Assembly: GCF_011759375.1 (NCBI RefSeq)
Contig: NZ_JAARML010000002.1
Location: 2,170,001-2,234,000, forward strand
DNA length: 64,000 nucleotides
Direction of reading: 5' to 3'
From: Paraflavitalea devenefica
Lineage (GTDB): Bacteria > Bacteroidota > Bacteroidia > Chitinophagales > Chitinophagaceae
Numbering within the stretch: the stretch's first letter is position 1; each line of letters begins with the position of its first letter. Positions 42,601 through 50,464 of the stretch are shown one piece after another. Made by a program: the position numbers and the translations under genes. Below the pieces are notes generated by a model. It did not search any database and was not told the origin of the DNA. It saw nothing but the letters and a program-made list of their open reading frames with translations.

Positions 42601-45270
42601 AATGGAAAACGGCTTGTCCAGGGCGGCGCCAAGCTGGTAATACTTTTGTGCCGGTCTGTAAGCAAAATCAAGCTGGGTCACCGCAGCCGTAAGGTCCAGC
42701 TCGCCGCCAAACAGCTTCAACAGGTCGCTCAGTTCTATCGTGCCTTTCGATAATCCGCCATAAATATAAAAATCAGGATAGCCACCGGCAATACTTACCG
42801 TGTCCTTGCCAATCGTAAACTCACCGCTTACCTGGTATTCGATCTTCCGGTTGGGGCCGGCCACATCATACACTATTACATTTACGGTGGGGGTTACCTG
42901 CAGTAAAGGCGTTTGTGATATCTTCCACGGTTCCGGCGTGCTCATCTCAAACGACATATAGCCGAAGCTACGGTTGGCGGCATTATACTGTAATTGGGAG
43001 CTTTTCAGGCCAAAGCCGGCCAGCCCGTTGAGCGGGGCGGGCAATACCTGCACCAGGTTAATGCCGCCTGCCATTTGAAATAGCATGGCAATGCCGGGAT
43101 AATTCTTTTCAAAAGAACCGGCAATCAGCCAGGTATTATTCTCTACCGGGTATTGTATCTGTAAATGCAATCCTGCCGGCTCTATCGTGCCGGTAATGCC
43201 ACCCTGCACAGGGAAACCGCCTTCATTCACCTTCATCATAAAGCCGGGATCCTTAAAAGCTATCCAGGGTATGCCATCCAGCGACCACGTATCATTCACA
43301 TACGTACTGATCTCGGTGATCACCGCTGTATTGGGCGCTGTAAAAATGAGGCTGATATTCATCGTAATGCCCAGGAAGGAGGGAGTAGTGGCATTACTGA
43401 CGGTTACTTTAATGATCTTGTTATCCTTGTCTTTCTCCGCTTTGATATCTTCTTTCGCTACGGATACCGACAGGATGGAATTGGTCACCTTTACAAAAAA
43501 GTTCGTGAGGTAAGTGCCTGGCAGGGCGGCAAACAGGTTTACCTTTCCATCACTCCAGTTAGCCGTTAATTGTTCATATACCTTATCCAGCGTAAGCGGG
43601 TCAGCGGCTACAGCCATTAACGTACTGCGGTCTTCCGACAGCCGGAGTTGCTTACCTACCAGTATCAGCGCATCAACACCTACGAGGCCCAGCATCAGCT
43701 TATCGTGGATACTCTTTTGATAATAGTCGCCGAGGGAGTAAAAGTACCGGTAGACAGGCGTGTTGGCGAAAATGTCGAGAATAAAGCCGGCTGTTTTTGT
43801 CAGGCCGGGATAATAACCGGCGGGTGATTGCGGGCCGGTCTTTGTATAATAATTTGATAATTGCTGGTCGCGGATCATTTCTATAGCGGCTCCCGCAGCA
43901 TTGACCACAGGGTCGTAATTGACAGCGCTTACCAGGCCGGGATAATTGGCATTACCGGGTTTTCCCTCCCGCGGTATCTGGAAGAAAGCCCTTCCCTGGC
44001 TGATCACCAGGCTCGATGTACCCTGCCCTTCAAATATACCGGGATACACGGCATTGGAGAAAAAGAAATTATAAGCATCCTGTGGTACCGGGCCCATTGA
44101 AATGATCAGTACATCGTTGTTCCTGGCATCTGCTATAGCACCCGTGATCTTTGCGGCAATGTTAACATAGCTGCCTGCATCTTCATTGTATCCATCAAGC
44201 AGCACCAGCCGGCTCTTGCTGAGCAGGGGCCATGTATCCTTGCTTAGCTGCATGATAAATCCCTTCAGGTTTTCGGGCGAAAACTCCGCGTTCAACCTGT
44301 TGTCTTTTGTAATGCTGGCTGCCAGGTAGGATAAGGCCCGGTCCTGGGCTTTCATATCTTCCCCGAGTGGCGCAACATACTTAAAAGGATAACATTCATT
44401 GACCTTACTGAAATGAATAATGACCACCGGGTTCCGCTGTGTTTTTTGAACAGTATAGGCCGATAATAAGAGATTCAGGGTGATATCGCCGGAGGTATTT
44501 GTAAAGTGGTGCATCCCGTAAACAGGCCACAGGCATATGTCATTCCTTCGTTTTATATAGGCGTCATAGAGCGCCTGTGCATTCTTCGTCCGTATTTTCA
44601 GTTCCGCATCAAAGGTTTGGGTACTGCCATACCAGGTCCAGGTGCTTTGTGGCACCGCTGTAAACTTGTCTGGCTGAAATTTATAAGCCAGCATTTGGAA
44701 GGTGGAGGAAGCTTTACTCAACGAAAAATTGTCTGCTTCATCTTGCCGCTCCACCACGTTGTCTTCCTCATTCCACAAATAAGGTTGCAGCCTCAGAAAA
44801 TAACTAACCTTCAGCGGAATGGCATAGTTTTCTGAATCGGGTTCATCGGTGTCAGCGCCTCCTGTAAACCCAAACCTGATCTGGTCCGGTAGCGTATCCA
44901 CGTCCTCAAACTTGAGGAAAGTAATATTGTTACAGGTGCCATAGGCAATAGTGATATTGTCAATATTGTCCGGTACAATATTGGGCAATAAAATGGCCAG
45001 CTTTTGGGCAGTAGTGACCGGGTAAAAAGGATCTGAGGCGCGGTATATGACTTTAATGGCGCCTGTATATTGTGTGGTGTCAATGATCCTTTTCATCACA
45101 TTCACGGTGGTGGCCTGGTGGCCAAAATTGTTGGTGCCATCTACGAGGAAGCGCAGTTCATCTTCCTGCTGAATATAATTGATCATTTCCTGTATAGAAA
45201 TGCCGGTATACTGGTCCCGGATGCCGTTGGCATTGGTAAACAACTGAACAAGGTCGGCAAATAGTGACAT
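33616..45270 (-). CDS. Giant 3884-aa protein with LysM-like modules, unknown function
   Basis: Single uninterrupted frame of 11.65 kb, no signal peptide (starts MSLFADLVQLFTNANGIRDQ) and no obvious membrane segments. By eye the layout is: a ~550-residue alpha/beta N-terminal part (VVIIHFSKVNECYPFKYV; SRLVLLDGYNEDAGSYVNIA); a ~1000-residue region of long amphipathic beta strands (FTIGKDTVSIAGGYPDFYIYGG; SITASVSVSVSVRINLGLFKI); a Pro/Ala-rich linker near 1277; then four LysM-like modules near residues 1990, 2040, 2573 and 2623 (PGQSLQTIADKIGVDVADL, NDTLRSIGARFNLSQQEL, GGNLTDIAAYFGTTADAI, GNTLSALAQYYGQNLGSLA). The last 900 residues are mixed. The beta region faintly recalls DUF6603-type proteins, from memory only. 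Base composition is like the host. It lies 29 bp after the 1184-aa gene. A surface, secreted-complex or toxin-like role is possible; none is shown. Confidence 0.85.
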   Translation of the reverse strand: MSLFADLVQLFTNANGIRDQYTGISIQEMINYIQQEDELRFLVDGTNNFGHQATTVNVMKRIIDTTQYTGAIKVIYRASDPFYPVTTAQKLAILLPNIVPDNIDNITIAYGTCNNITFLKFEDVDTLPDQIRFGFTGGADTDEPDSENYAIPLKVSYFLRLQPYLWNEEDNVVERQDEADNFSLSKASSTFQMLAYKFQPDKFTAVPQSTWTWYGSTQTFDAELKIRTKNAQALYDAYIKRRNDICLWPVYGMHHFTNTSGDITLNLLLSAYTVQKTQRNPVVIIHFSKVNECYPFKYVAPLGEDMKAQDRALSYLAASITKDNRLNAEFSPENLKGFIMQLSKDTWPLLSKSRLVLLDGYNEDAGSYVNIAAKITGAIADARNNDVLIISMGPVPQDAYNFFFSNAVYPGIFEGQGTSSLVISQGRAFFQIPREGKPGNANYPGLVSAVNYDPVVNAAGAAIEMIRDQQLSNYYTKTGPQSPAGYYPGLTKTAGFILDIFANTPVYRYFYSLGDYYQKSIHDKLMLGLVGVDALILVGKQLRLSEDRSTLMAVAADPLTLDKVYEQLTANWSDGKVNLFAALPGTYLTNFFVKVTNSILSVSVAKEDIKAEKDKDNKIIKVTVSNATTPSFLGITMNISLIFTAPNTAVITEISTYVNDTWSLDGIPWIAFKDPGFMMKVNEGGFPVQGGITGTIEPAGLHLQIQYPVENNTWLIAGSFEKNYPGIAMLFQMAGGINLVQVLPAPLNGLAGFGLKSSQLQYNAANRSFGYMSFEMSTPEPWKISQTPLLQVTPTVNVIVYDVAGPNRKIEYQVSGEFTIGKDTVSIAGGYPDFYIYGGLSKGTIELSDLLKLFGGELDLTAAVTQLDFAYRPAQKYYQLGAALDKPFSIEKFSIDKLSFNVESNNSVNTVSLGGTFTILPQDDKIIVSVSALYSTGKGWQFEGRQTGGEVKIGKLLSHYFTPDWNPPPEYDYGVKDLYFKIATQTGYWEMGGATAEQWHIPFLDLYIDAKAMLGKGKKDENAAVGMYGNITADLSWYNIDLKVFYDFAPGYKAFGIRWGLLEGKVETKEIDKKPHQVATLHFTQSTTVGSLVETMVTWATGSAFSLGAPWNILNEIPLNNLALTYDFTTKQVSFEVSIGTINLGFAQITGIKIEYKSGQPKPEDNGVWVNITGKFWWKDNPDEDINWDAAKPETTPAPSGQGNKYLDLRLLAMGQHVTLPCFKTADTVQKAIACMYDLKAPEPGKVPDVTLDSNSSWLTGMDFGILKLEEKKPAASAAAPPTKPGYFITAQVVFNDPTIYALRLALEGEPARILKGLDFQIMYRKISDSVGVYQAEIALPEIMRRIEMGQFNITLPVFGIAVYTNGDFQIDIGFPWKADFSRSFTFQTLIWTPIGIPIPVMGSAGFYFGKLSSATTDRVPKVSDGTFNPVLVFGLGIQFGIGYDFNVGILKAGFSLTAVAILEGILAKWNPYPKALPGSPGSNGQLEKAYYFWFRGTAGIIGKLYGTIDFSIIRADVNIDIRVLAQMTFAPYEIIELSITASVSVSVSVRINLGLFKITISFSFSARIQEGVTIKGIGGTPPWTVVPAQTLRALQAPALRYRKQLMTMSRFTPPEVLIPNWSNLQKAATPDPLTGYMGLGLTMAMPENGTPTLAAQQACYVTMLLIESVAAPQENATDCLFKALNEQPDTSFEKLCKQLFRWIISTVLPSYNDPVTKQAIPYTAAEIDQTVITHAQLQMLFTYLSDKDNPVPIPVKEIEKFLTEQFLMTAWGPTTPKEGNATFFPIPLAMNMSVPDYGGNYKGVSYTFGGYNETSSQYIADLRMYFNDLAIKVQEEMDGGNTRLSVMTNSSSVGNFVFGDYFLLICRQMVQAALDSLKDFKYYIKDEQRVDDIVKWVNENGNLTGGLAYSAAELFTDNATLLLNVNKGILVSQSQYQVQTDNTFNSIAALTLYNKGFSGADLALLNSEQGNLLQAGIKIHYPGKDPYATLPGQSLQTIADKIGVDVADLIAKGGILTLAGLLAPAAVLQVPAFTYMTVANDTLRSIGARFNLSQQELAAPPANGLIAGLFDKASSTYLDITHLSQFEVGELIKEIQYTQGLQHVSGMASRYYMAGLRLPTKGIKPLYKGMWVTDNNGQLTLPDFAGLYALTGQQFPVPVPGKDNFNVTFNRPVALPWLQFAGATPDQLTIAIAPGSDDANRIIALRDYATKNRLNTGLSFLGTAPLFKDEASTYPFTTEITWNSPSSISFPYGGRPAGLPALRLWQLPETLLQLPAPVIRKVNPRVSILAGQYNEGSQEMENHFINHYGYASVVSFTVKKVPEITTSPSTKTLYEVTGASGSEVAILEKMVSGLGSNDQAIALLTVAFAASPQSGTYNGLETGNGAQLTMGIAQVNLSTETRPDGAGITAAVLPADTDQPSLLNTPTGFIRLLWEASITRAGGFYLYYYDAVSGGGLPDRLFNDKNEATLSLLVLYAAPADTRLQNNVTNYMNMLATGEAIDTSATVLFAQAAPEEVWLSANTQPTLRELATGYYDTVAAIATGNKLLPLRNGITLSITEGVYEVGPAGSIPGGNLTDIAAYFGTTADAIKAANPKQTNWNNPLPLYTSLYLPALTLTVGTSKGGNTLSALAQYYGQNLGSLAAHNQDVAGLFADGGTIVITGGPITRTATVPAGVVAVQAIRPVPDPIPEDPKASDYAPLYLKHQFSLLSFSVVDNAYFNGSKMALPAGPLTTPAPRASANNKIAAPRILTASDNWEYKQAIPYNRFSKQVFTATEGLPAPEDSPYKGLGDLLQADFTWQDLYGNRLITTLSQPTAADATPLNQWPILTGYTDTLIGLAQWPSIASSWQVTTDGQKNPLLQMGFSFDNSTYQGLITASAIDGNTIETQFTEALDAVTALAASNYTLDNNITVEQVAPGTDKKSVRITTSALPPASDITLTINNIQNSSGKQTFSGYAQFVYKPAAGEAATAPVSSVTIQAARDRAMYKQLWYQLTDPNGIAYTVPTTLVDTSYTLSAEQVNALVQGWLADIYLFLDNRAQGSTTVAAPATDHILRFGIDKVQLNKASIFKPEVSFSIERTGGAIMGDFESTGGIKQVKALIPALTDKDPGSDTRSLVTFARQFEAALSTPGVCKIKIATGVDRNDPLSFSTSRDIWVVKQGLDDNTSLAFRINNPDKPAQFAPRPVSTKLENRPGIPIYDYNTETGIDFKGKPSTYMDFTAIDTDQWVKQFFADFDHVLSPEFVAAIQLVDEEQKTTYLDDILANKKLLADIVKQWMIAVFKDEYPDTRAVQEVFKQQLLVALSNAYNVRSAIEFNATVVSDSKDPIPPRLFGNVLMNPVDSGHVSDAISLTSPKLNLATSKQANLPFLLSSPQLVRGLDGEVLSYLDLDLTYAGAFIEHQIGQLPGIEDYEASTWLSFVVPDTENPFVAPLGQFPAPLLLRSFPATPSMINQASLAPVIRTTGGGVINISDLLNWGYTIVYAQSFHYPQDKLHFTVNFNVGALPAHDLAGLEDAFADLAEFITVFPAVQQTLSTVLAAIYAGTTDPNQFRIASTALRSFNDMVTRIVNNSTGNNLSLLSPSPQYFSNEVKPYEFYIKEDSATIAGPSGPVQALIVGITGEAPEGIGTPVVQISGYTEKVYAGAHESNYCYYYVDQNKNPLPAVTGQAIAQRTVVLPGMNILARQDSYSMVQVIRNDELKPGMPYASSFRYTTGNIGFADPCHPTNRYDDALDISTIGAPPGQHNKTTLVNQLTNLFTALLEKNSQDTLSFLANCQYTYSGNSYLDDFVLPVMMQPMQSIRVKQAAKRTEEDEATLTAMIAGWAGSIRLWFNTHAPATDQGCFTFSLTVFSNLTKQPMPLLQLTDLTLPLLYITDMKIMSFS

Positions 45271-45299
45271 GGCTTATCGGAATAAAATGGTAATAAATA

Positions 45300-48200
45300 T
45301 TAGGCTGGCAATGTTTCAGGTGCAGCGGGTGTCATCGCTTGCTTCGGCTGGTCGCTGCGGTACATCGCATACCATCCCAACCCCGAAGCCTTGCCGCCGG
45401 AATCCGGATTGCCAAACAGGTAGAAGAGCGTAGAGCCTGCCGGCGGTATCTTCAGCAGGCCAAAGAATTTGATCGCTATTTCGGTAAACAGCAGCAGGAA
45501 GGCTTTCTTCTCAGGCCGGTCATCAAACTTCAGCAGTATCTGCCCGATAGACAGTTTCATAATATTTTGCAGGCTGATCAGTTTGGCGCCGCCACTGGTG
45601 CCCGGTAGTGATATACCAATACTGGTTTTGTAATTGTTCACGCCTGCACTGTCGGGCCACCAGCTCAGCAGCAGCCACGATACAAGATTGATCTTCCCGG
45701 CCAGCTCACCGGGCGTGCCCATATTCAGCCGGAACTTTAAGCCAAACCACGCTGTTTTGGCCGTGGCCTGCATACGTATATCCGGCAACACGGCCAGGTA
45801 ACCGAGATCAGCAGGCGTTTGTTCATCACTGCCTGCTACCAGGCTGTCCATGTCCAGCGCCAATTGTATATACAGGCTGCCCGGCCTGGGCGTGCTCTTC
45901 GATACATCAAATGTGATGGCCGATGCATCGAACGTAAGTGATTTATTGAGTGGGGCAGTGACCGGGAAAGTCATATTAATGGCCAGGTTATTAAAGCTCA
46001 GTCCCTTCCTGCTGTTATCCTGCCCGTCCAGGTTGCCAAACGAGAAAATATCATAATACAGCGTCTTGGCCGGATTCTGCTCATCCACCTGCTTTACTAC
46101 CTTATAATCAATAAAACCTTCCAGGCTGAATACAGAAGCGGTGGTGCCGCTGTTGTCGGGGTTACGGGTGGTAAGCAACACATTCGATACCTGTATCTTG
46201 TTCAGCACATTGCTGTTGAAATAAAAAGCATTGTCGCCCCTGCTGCCCAGGCTGTACACGGCTTTCCCGTTATTAAGCTGGAAGCTGCCCTGCAGTAACA
46301 CATTATTCCAGGTATTGGCAACATCACCCATATGGTCAACTGCCGAATTGAAGAACTGGTTCAGCGTAAGCTGCGCATTGCTTTCAAACTTCCTCACGGT
46401 GGTGTTCGTAAACAATACCTTCAGGGATAGCAGCCTGAAATCGTACGATTGAGCGGTTGTAGGCACAATGGCCTGTGCAGGTTCCCGGTCGGTGAAATCG
46501 GGGTCTACATAATAGATCAGTCCGTAAATACTGCTGGGCTGATCCACTACGGCGCCGCTGGCGCCCTTGCCCTTGACCACCGGGCTAATGGAAATGGCGA
46601 GGTGATGCACATTAAACAATTCCGGATGCGTAACGCCGGCCATAATACCGGTAAGGTTGGAAGGCAGTTGCTTAATATCCATTCGCAGGAACAGGATGCC
46701 TGTCCAGTTCTCATCGGAAATAAGCTGGTTGAACTGGCTGAAATACGCATTGTCACTTTTGGCGGCTGCCTGCTTGCAATAATCCTGCAACCATTGCGAC
46801 AGGATCACCAGTTGTTGTATATCCGTTGCCGGCTCTGTGCCCGGCGGGTTAGCCGGCGCTGCAAAGGCTGCCGCCTGTGTCCATTTCTTCGGATTGGCCA
46901 CCAGGCTGGCTGTATTGTCATTGGCATCATACAGCTTTCCGCGCCGCCCTTTTATGATCATCACATTCCTGTAGTCATTATATTGATTGCCCACGCCCAC
47001 ATTGGCCTGCATCATCCAGTTGTTGATGCTCATAATATGCTCAAAGCCCGGCTTGTCGGGTTCAGTGCCCATCAAAGTACCAAGGTGGTTATTGTTGGCG
47101 CATACCAGGAAGAGATCGCTGGTTTGTAAGGCCTCGATCAGCTTTTCATCCGGGTTAATAAACTGCATGCGGTACGTAATGCCGTCATCGGTATTTTGTC
47201 CCAGGAATACTTTATTCCATTGGTATTTATTGCCCTGTTGGGTAGTAGTTACCAGCAAGCCCAATGGCGTGGTGGAGGAAGCAGGAGGTTCGGTCAGGGG
47301 GATACCGGGCGGTATCACCGAGGGGATAGTGGAAATGGCGCCGATCAGTTTGCGCCGGGTGGGACTGATCACGGCGCTTTCAAAAGACCCGATCTGTGGA
47401 GGTGTAAAATTGCCGGGTACTCCCTGGGGTATAACGCCTGCATAAGGCGCCAGCGGAAAAACAATGGTATCGTTGGCTTTAAAAATAAAATCAGGGGTAG
47501 TATGGCCAAACAGGTCCGTGTACGCAGGAGTGATCAGCCGGTCATTGCCAAACAGTGAAGCGCCCTTGGGTTGCGAAACATAACTGATCGTATTGCCCGG
47601 TGCGCTGATGAGGGTAGCCCACGACGTGAGCCAGGGGCCTGTCAGCAGGGATGCGGTTGGGTCTTCCGGAGCTTTCACCGGTGAGGCTGACTGAAAGGGG
47701 AATACAGCACACCAGGCCGGCTGCCGGGAGAGGAACCGGATGCTGTCGCCGCCTGTACCACTAACAGGCCTCGGCGTGATCTTAAAAAACTCCGTGCCTT
47801 GCAGGCCGCACTGTAAATACTGGTTCATGGCATTCGTAACGCCCGGCAAGGCAATATTGAAATCCCCTTCCGGCGAAACCAGGAACTTCTCAGCTTCGTT
47901 ACTTATCTGCTCGCCATGCGTAAATACAAGCCGGGCAGGTAAGATATCATTGCCCGGTGCAAGTGGCACCAGGGTAACGCCCGCACCGAAAGCGGTGCGG
48001 TAAAAAGAGTCGAGGGTTGTAGTGGCCTGGTCAAAATTCCGGCCGGTAAAATTGAAATAAGTGCGCCGGGCTGCATAGGCCTGGGCAATAAAGTTACTGC
48101 CCGTGTCAAAGGCTGTATTAAACAGGTCGGAGGAATCAATGCTTACATCGAAACCAATAAAGTCGGTGGCGGCTTTGGTAGAAGCGAGGGGGTACCAGCA

Positions 48201-48854
48201 GGAAGTCACCTTGCCGGGATCTTCCGGGCGGGGAAAGAGATAATGAAATCCCCATTGCCACTTAGTATACAACGTGTCGCGTTTAATATACGTGCGGAAC
48301 TGTATGCATCCCCGCAGGGGACCGGAGAAATTCAGCAGGCCCGAAGGAGAGGGCTTGATCGTAGGCGCTGCGGCGCCTGCGAAACCAATCACACTGTCAG
48401 TGCTCTGCAGGTCGAGCAGGGTGCTGTTGGGGCGCAGGGTGAGTTTGACGCCATTGGCTACTGTAAAGGCCAGTTGAGGGGCGATCTTCGTGTTCAGGCC
48501 CGTGGCTGTTGCACTGCCGTTTTTGTTGATGCCCATCAGGGAGGCAGTATCCTTATTGATGTTACCGGGATCTTTCAGCCAGATAATAGCCCTCGTCGCC
48601 GAAATATTTTTCAATACCGTATAAATAACCCTAAGAAACTGATCGGCGCTGCCGGCATCAGTAATAACAGGCGCTTTGGCGGAGAAAACAAAACTGCCGT
48701 TAAAGGTCTCACTTTGCAGGGCCGTTACCAGCTCGATCGGGTCACCCTTAGAGTCCCTGTTCTCCGGTATTACAAATGCCACAAATCCCTTGTCGTCAGC
48801 ACCAGTGGGACCGGTATATAGGCGCTTATTGTATACTGAAAGGAAGAAGGCCAT
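45300..48854 (-). CDS. Large 1184-aa protein of the giant-gene operon, unknown function
   Basis: No signal peptide (MAFFLSVYNKRLYTGPTGAD) and no membrane segments. Mostly beta-rich with many Asn/Thr/Pro turns. A middle part with LIEALQTSDLFLVCANNNH and NDYRNVMIIKGRRGKLYDAN, and WLQDYCKQAAAKSDNAYF, is more alpha/beta. The C-terminus LFTEIAIKFFGLLKIPPAGS then STLFYLFGNP...LGWYAMY has long amphipathic strands like those in the 3884-aa protein, so the two may share a fold. It lies 29 bp before the giant gene and 83 bp after the duplicated pair, so it belongs to the same transcript. I do not recognise a family. Confidence 0.8.
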   Translation of the reverse strand: MAFFLSVYNKRLYTGPTGADDKGFVAFVIPENRDSKGDPIELVTALQSETFNGSFVFSAKAPVITDAGSADQFLRVIYTVLKNISATRAIIWLKDPGNINKDTASLMGINKNGSATATGLNTKIAPQLAFTVANGVKLTLRPNSTLLDLQSTDSVIGFAGAAAPTIKPSPSGLLNFSGPLRGCIQFRTYIKRDTLYTKWQWGFHYLFPRPEDPGKVTSCWYPLASTKAATDFIGFDVSIDSSDLFNTAFDTGSNFIAQAYAARRTYFNFTGRNFDQATTTLDSFYRTAFGAGVTLVPLAPGNDILPARLVFTHGEQISNEAEKFLVSPEGDFNIALPGVTNAMNQYLQCGLQGTEFFKITPRPVSGTGGDSIRFLSRQPAWCAVFPFQSASPVKAPEDPTASLLTGPWLTSWATLISAPGNTISYVSQPKGASLFGNDRLITPAYTDLFGHTTPDFIFKANDTIVFPLAPYAGVIPQGVPGNFTPPQIGSFESAVISPTRRKLIGAISTIPSVIPPGIPLTEPPASSTTPLGLLVTTTQQGNKYQWNKVFLGQNTDDGITYRMQFINPDEKLIEALQTSDLFLVCANNNHLGTLMGTEPDKPGFEHIMSINNWMMQANVGVGNQYNDYRNVMIIKGRRGKLYDANDNTASLVANPKKWTQAAAFAAPANPPGTEPATDIQQLVILSQWLQDYCKQAAAKSDNAYFSQFNQLISDENWTGILFLRMDIKQLPSNLTGIMAGVTHPELFNVHHLAISISPVVKGKGASGAVVDQPSSIYGLIYYVDPDFTDREPAQAIVPTTAQSYDFRLLSLKVLFTNTTVRKFESNAQLTLNQFFNSAVDHMGDVANTWNNVLLQGSFQLNNGKAVYSLGSRGDNAFYFNSNVLNKIQVSNVLLTTRNPDNSGTTASVFSLEGFIDYKVVKQVDEQNPAKTLYYDIFSFGNLDGQDNSRKGLSFNNLAINMTFPVTAPLNKSLTFDASAITFDVSKSTPRPGSLYIQLALDMDSLVAGSDEQTPADLGYLAVLPDIRMQATAKTAWFGLKFRLNMGTPGELAGKINLVSWLLLSWWPDSAGVNNYKTSIGISLPGTSGGAKLISLQNIMKLSIGQILLKFDDRPEKKAFLLLFTEIAIKFFGLLKIPPAGSTLFYLFGNPDSGGKASGLGWYAMYRSDQPKQAMTPAAPETLPA

Positions 48855-48937
48855 ATAGAACCATTTAATAGTAATGAACGTATAGGTGATGCCTTACAGC
48901 AAAGCATCACCTATCAATAAATAGCTGGTCGTATGCA

Positions 48938-49630
48938 TCAGTTCGTAAACGTAAGTGAGGTAGCCAGGGTAGTTTGTGTGTGCTTGCCTTCTACCGCATC
49001 ATAGCCGCTCATAAACAGCCCGATGGTATAAGTAAGTCCCCGTCCGATCTTATAATTATTGATAGCGCCGGTCCCGGAAGCTGCATTAAGATTAATGGGA
49101 ACTGCCTTATCTGGCGGATTATTGTAAGAAGCGCTGGAGGCCCGCCAGATGCCTGCCCAGGCAGTATTGGTTTGTGGCAATATGCCATCGGGCAGGGAGA
49201 AATTGAAGGCCACAGAATCCGTGCCCACAAAAGTCATGGCAAGATTAGGGGTAAAAATAGTGCCCTGGCCGTTGGACTTGGCCGGGATAAAAGCAGTGGA
49301 GCAGATATTACCGTATAACTGTTGCGGCGGGGTAAGTATCGCGCCTGTTGCATACCCGATGATATAGCTATTATTATTAAGCACAAGATCGGTGAAGTTC
49401 GTAGAACCGTGGGGCGTATTCACATCAATGGGATGTTGGGCAAGAGGTTCGGTATTCCAGGGAATGCTGTTGGCATTTTGCCAGATGTAAATGCAGTTCC
49501 CATACGTAGTGGGTTGGTTGCCCGGCATGCATATAAAGCTCACGCCAATAGCATCTGAAGTAACGTAATCTATGCTCAGGGTGGTGGTAGCTGAACTGCT
49601 TGCCGTCAGTAATTGTGATTCATTTGCCAT
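48938..49630 (-). CDS. Two-repeat beta protein, paralogue of the next gene
   Basis: 230 aa, no signal peptide, Asn/Thr/Ser-rich. Two internal copies of a ~100-residue unit: MPGNQPTTYGNCIYIWQNAN and IPWNTEPLAQHPIDVN in the first, DGILPQTNTAWAGIWRASSA and PPDKAVPINLN in the second, each ending in a Y.(I/V)G(Y/L) strand. The same unit occurs twice in the protein encoded at 49665-50396, with clear identity in the first copy (GNQP, IPW, PL, PI.VN). So the two genes are a tandem duplication of a two-repeat ancestor. Function unknown; a lectin-like or structural beta-sandwich is conceivable. Confidence 0.75.
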   Translation of the reverse strand: MANESQLLTASSSATTTLSIDYVTSDAIGVSFICMPGNQPTTYGNCIYIWQNANSIPWNTEPLAQHPIDVNTPHGSTNFTDLVLNNNSYIIGYATGAILTPPQQLYGNICSTAFIPAKSNGQGTIFTPNLAMTFVGTDSVAFNFSLPDGILPQTNTAWAGIWRASSASYNNPPDKAVPINLNAASGTGAINNYKIGRGLTYTIGLFMSGYDAVEGKHTQTTLATSLTFTN

Positions 49631-49664
49631 GATAATTAATATTTATTAGTTAAAAGAAAAGACC

Positions 49665-50396
49665 TTAATCGTCCAGGTCGCCGGTATTGAAATTGATGAT
49701 GGCGGCGGCGGTAGTGTACGGCTTGCCGGTAAAATAGATCAGCGTATAATTCGTATTTAAGCCAAACGTTACATTATTAATGCCGACTATACCTTCCGAT
49801 GCATTGCTGGTGATCGCTGTAGTAGCCATGGGGTCGAACGGGTTATAGGGTGAGGCAAAACCCTGCCATAACCCTATCCAGTTGCCATACTTTTGGGGCA
49901 GGTAACCGTTCAGCGTACGGTAACCTACCACGATAGAGTCGGTATATATCTTGTCAATCACCAGGCTGATCGCAGAAGGCGGCGCTGTGAGGCCGCCCAC
50001 GCCCAGTACAGCGCAGCAGCTTATATCCGTAATAGCTGCTCCTACACTATAGCCTACTGTATAACTGGCCTTGGTGATCGTAAGCCCATCAATCACCAAT
50101 GAGCCAAGCTCATGGTTCACCTCTATGGGTACCTGTTTCAGGGGCTTGGCTGTCCAGGGTATCGTGGAAGCCTCCCAGATGGCAACGAAATTGTTGCTGT
50201 CTTTGGGCTGGTTGCCCGGTAATCCCTGGTATTTTACCGACACGGTATCGCCTGTATGGTCCTCAATAGTAATGGCACAGGTGAACTGCGTAGAAGTTCC
50301 CAGCGATACAGGAACAATAGCTGGCATGGGCAGGCTGATTAAAAAGTAATGGCTTGCGTAAAACTTTCCAACAATTGTAAATGTACTATCAGTCAT
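49665..50396 (-). CDS. Two-repeat beta protein, first gene of the duplicated pair
   Basis: 243 aa from ATG 50396 (the GTG one codon upstream is an alternative). No signal peptide. First repeat: LPGNQPKDSNNFVAIWEAST, IPWTAKPLKQVPIEVN, ASYTVGYSVG. Second: LNGYLPQKYGNWIGLWQGF, PYNPFDPMATTAITSN, NYTLIYFTG. An extra N-terminal ~45 residues (FYASHYFLISLPMPAIVPVS) precede the repeats. Separated by 34 bp from its paralogue and by 65 bp (with a hairpin) from the response regulator gene upstream, so it is the first structural gene after the regulators. Confidence 0.75.
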   Translation of the reverse strand: MTDSTFTIVGKFYASHYFLISLPMPAIVPVSLGTSTQFTCAITIEDHTGDTVSVKYQGLPGNQPKDSNNFVAIWEASTIPWTAKPLKQVPIEVNHELGSLVIDGLTITKASYTVGYSVGAAITDISCCAVLGVGGLTAPPSAISLVIDKIYTDSIVVGYRTLNGYLPQKYGNWIGLWQGFASPYNPFDPMATTAITSNASEGIVGINNVTFGLNTNYTLIYFTGKPYTTAAAIINFNTGDLDD

Positions 50397-50416
50397 CACC
50401 GTGGGAAAAGCGCAGG

Positions 50417-50442
50417 AGTACCTGATTATGAAAACAGGTACT
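50417..50442 (-). promoter_or_regulatory. Hairpin between the regulator genes and the structural genes
   Basis: 8-bp perfect stem agtacctg (50417-50424) / caggtact (50435-50442), 10-nt loop. A G-rich tract (ggggtggggggg) follows at 50448-50460. Lies between the response regulator stop and the first structural gene. May attenuate read-through or mark an operator for the regulator. Confidence 0.5.
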
Positions 50443-50464
50443 TGTACGGGGGTGGGGGGGAAGA

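Noticed and set aside
41581..42753. 390-aa plus-strand frame opposite the giant gene
   Set aside because: Opposite a continuous 11.6-kb frame; no recognisable domain or gene-like start context.
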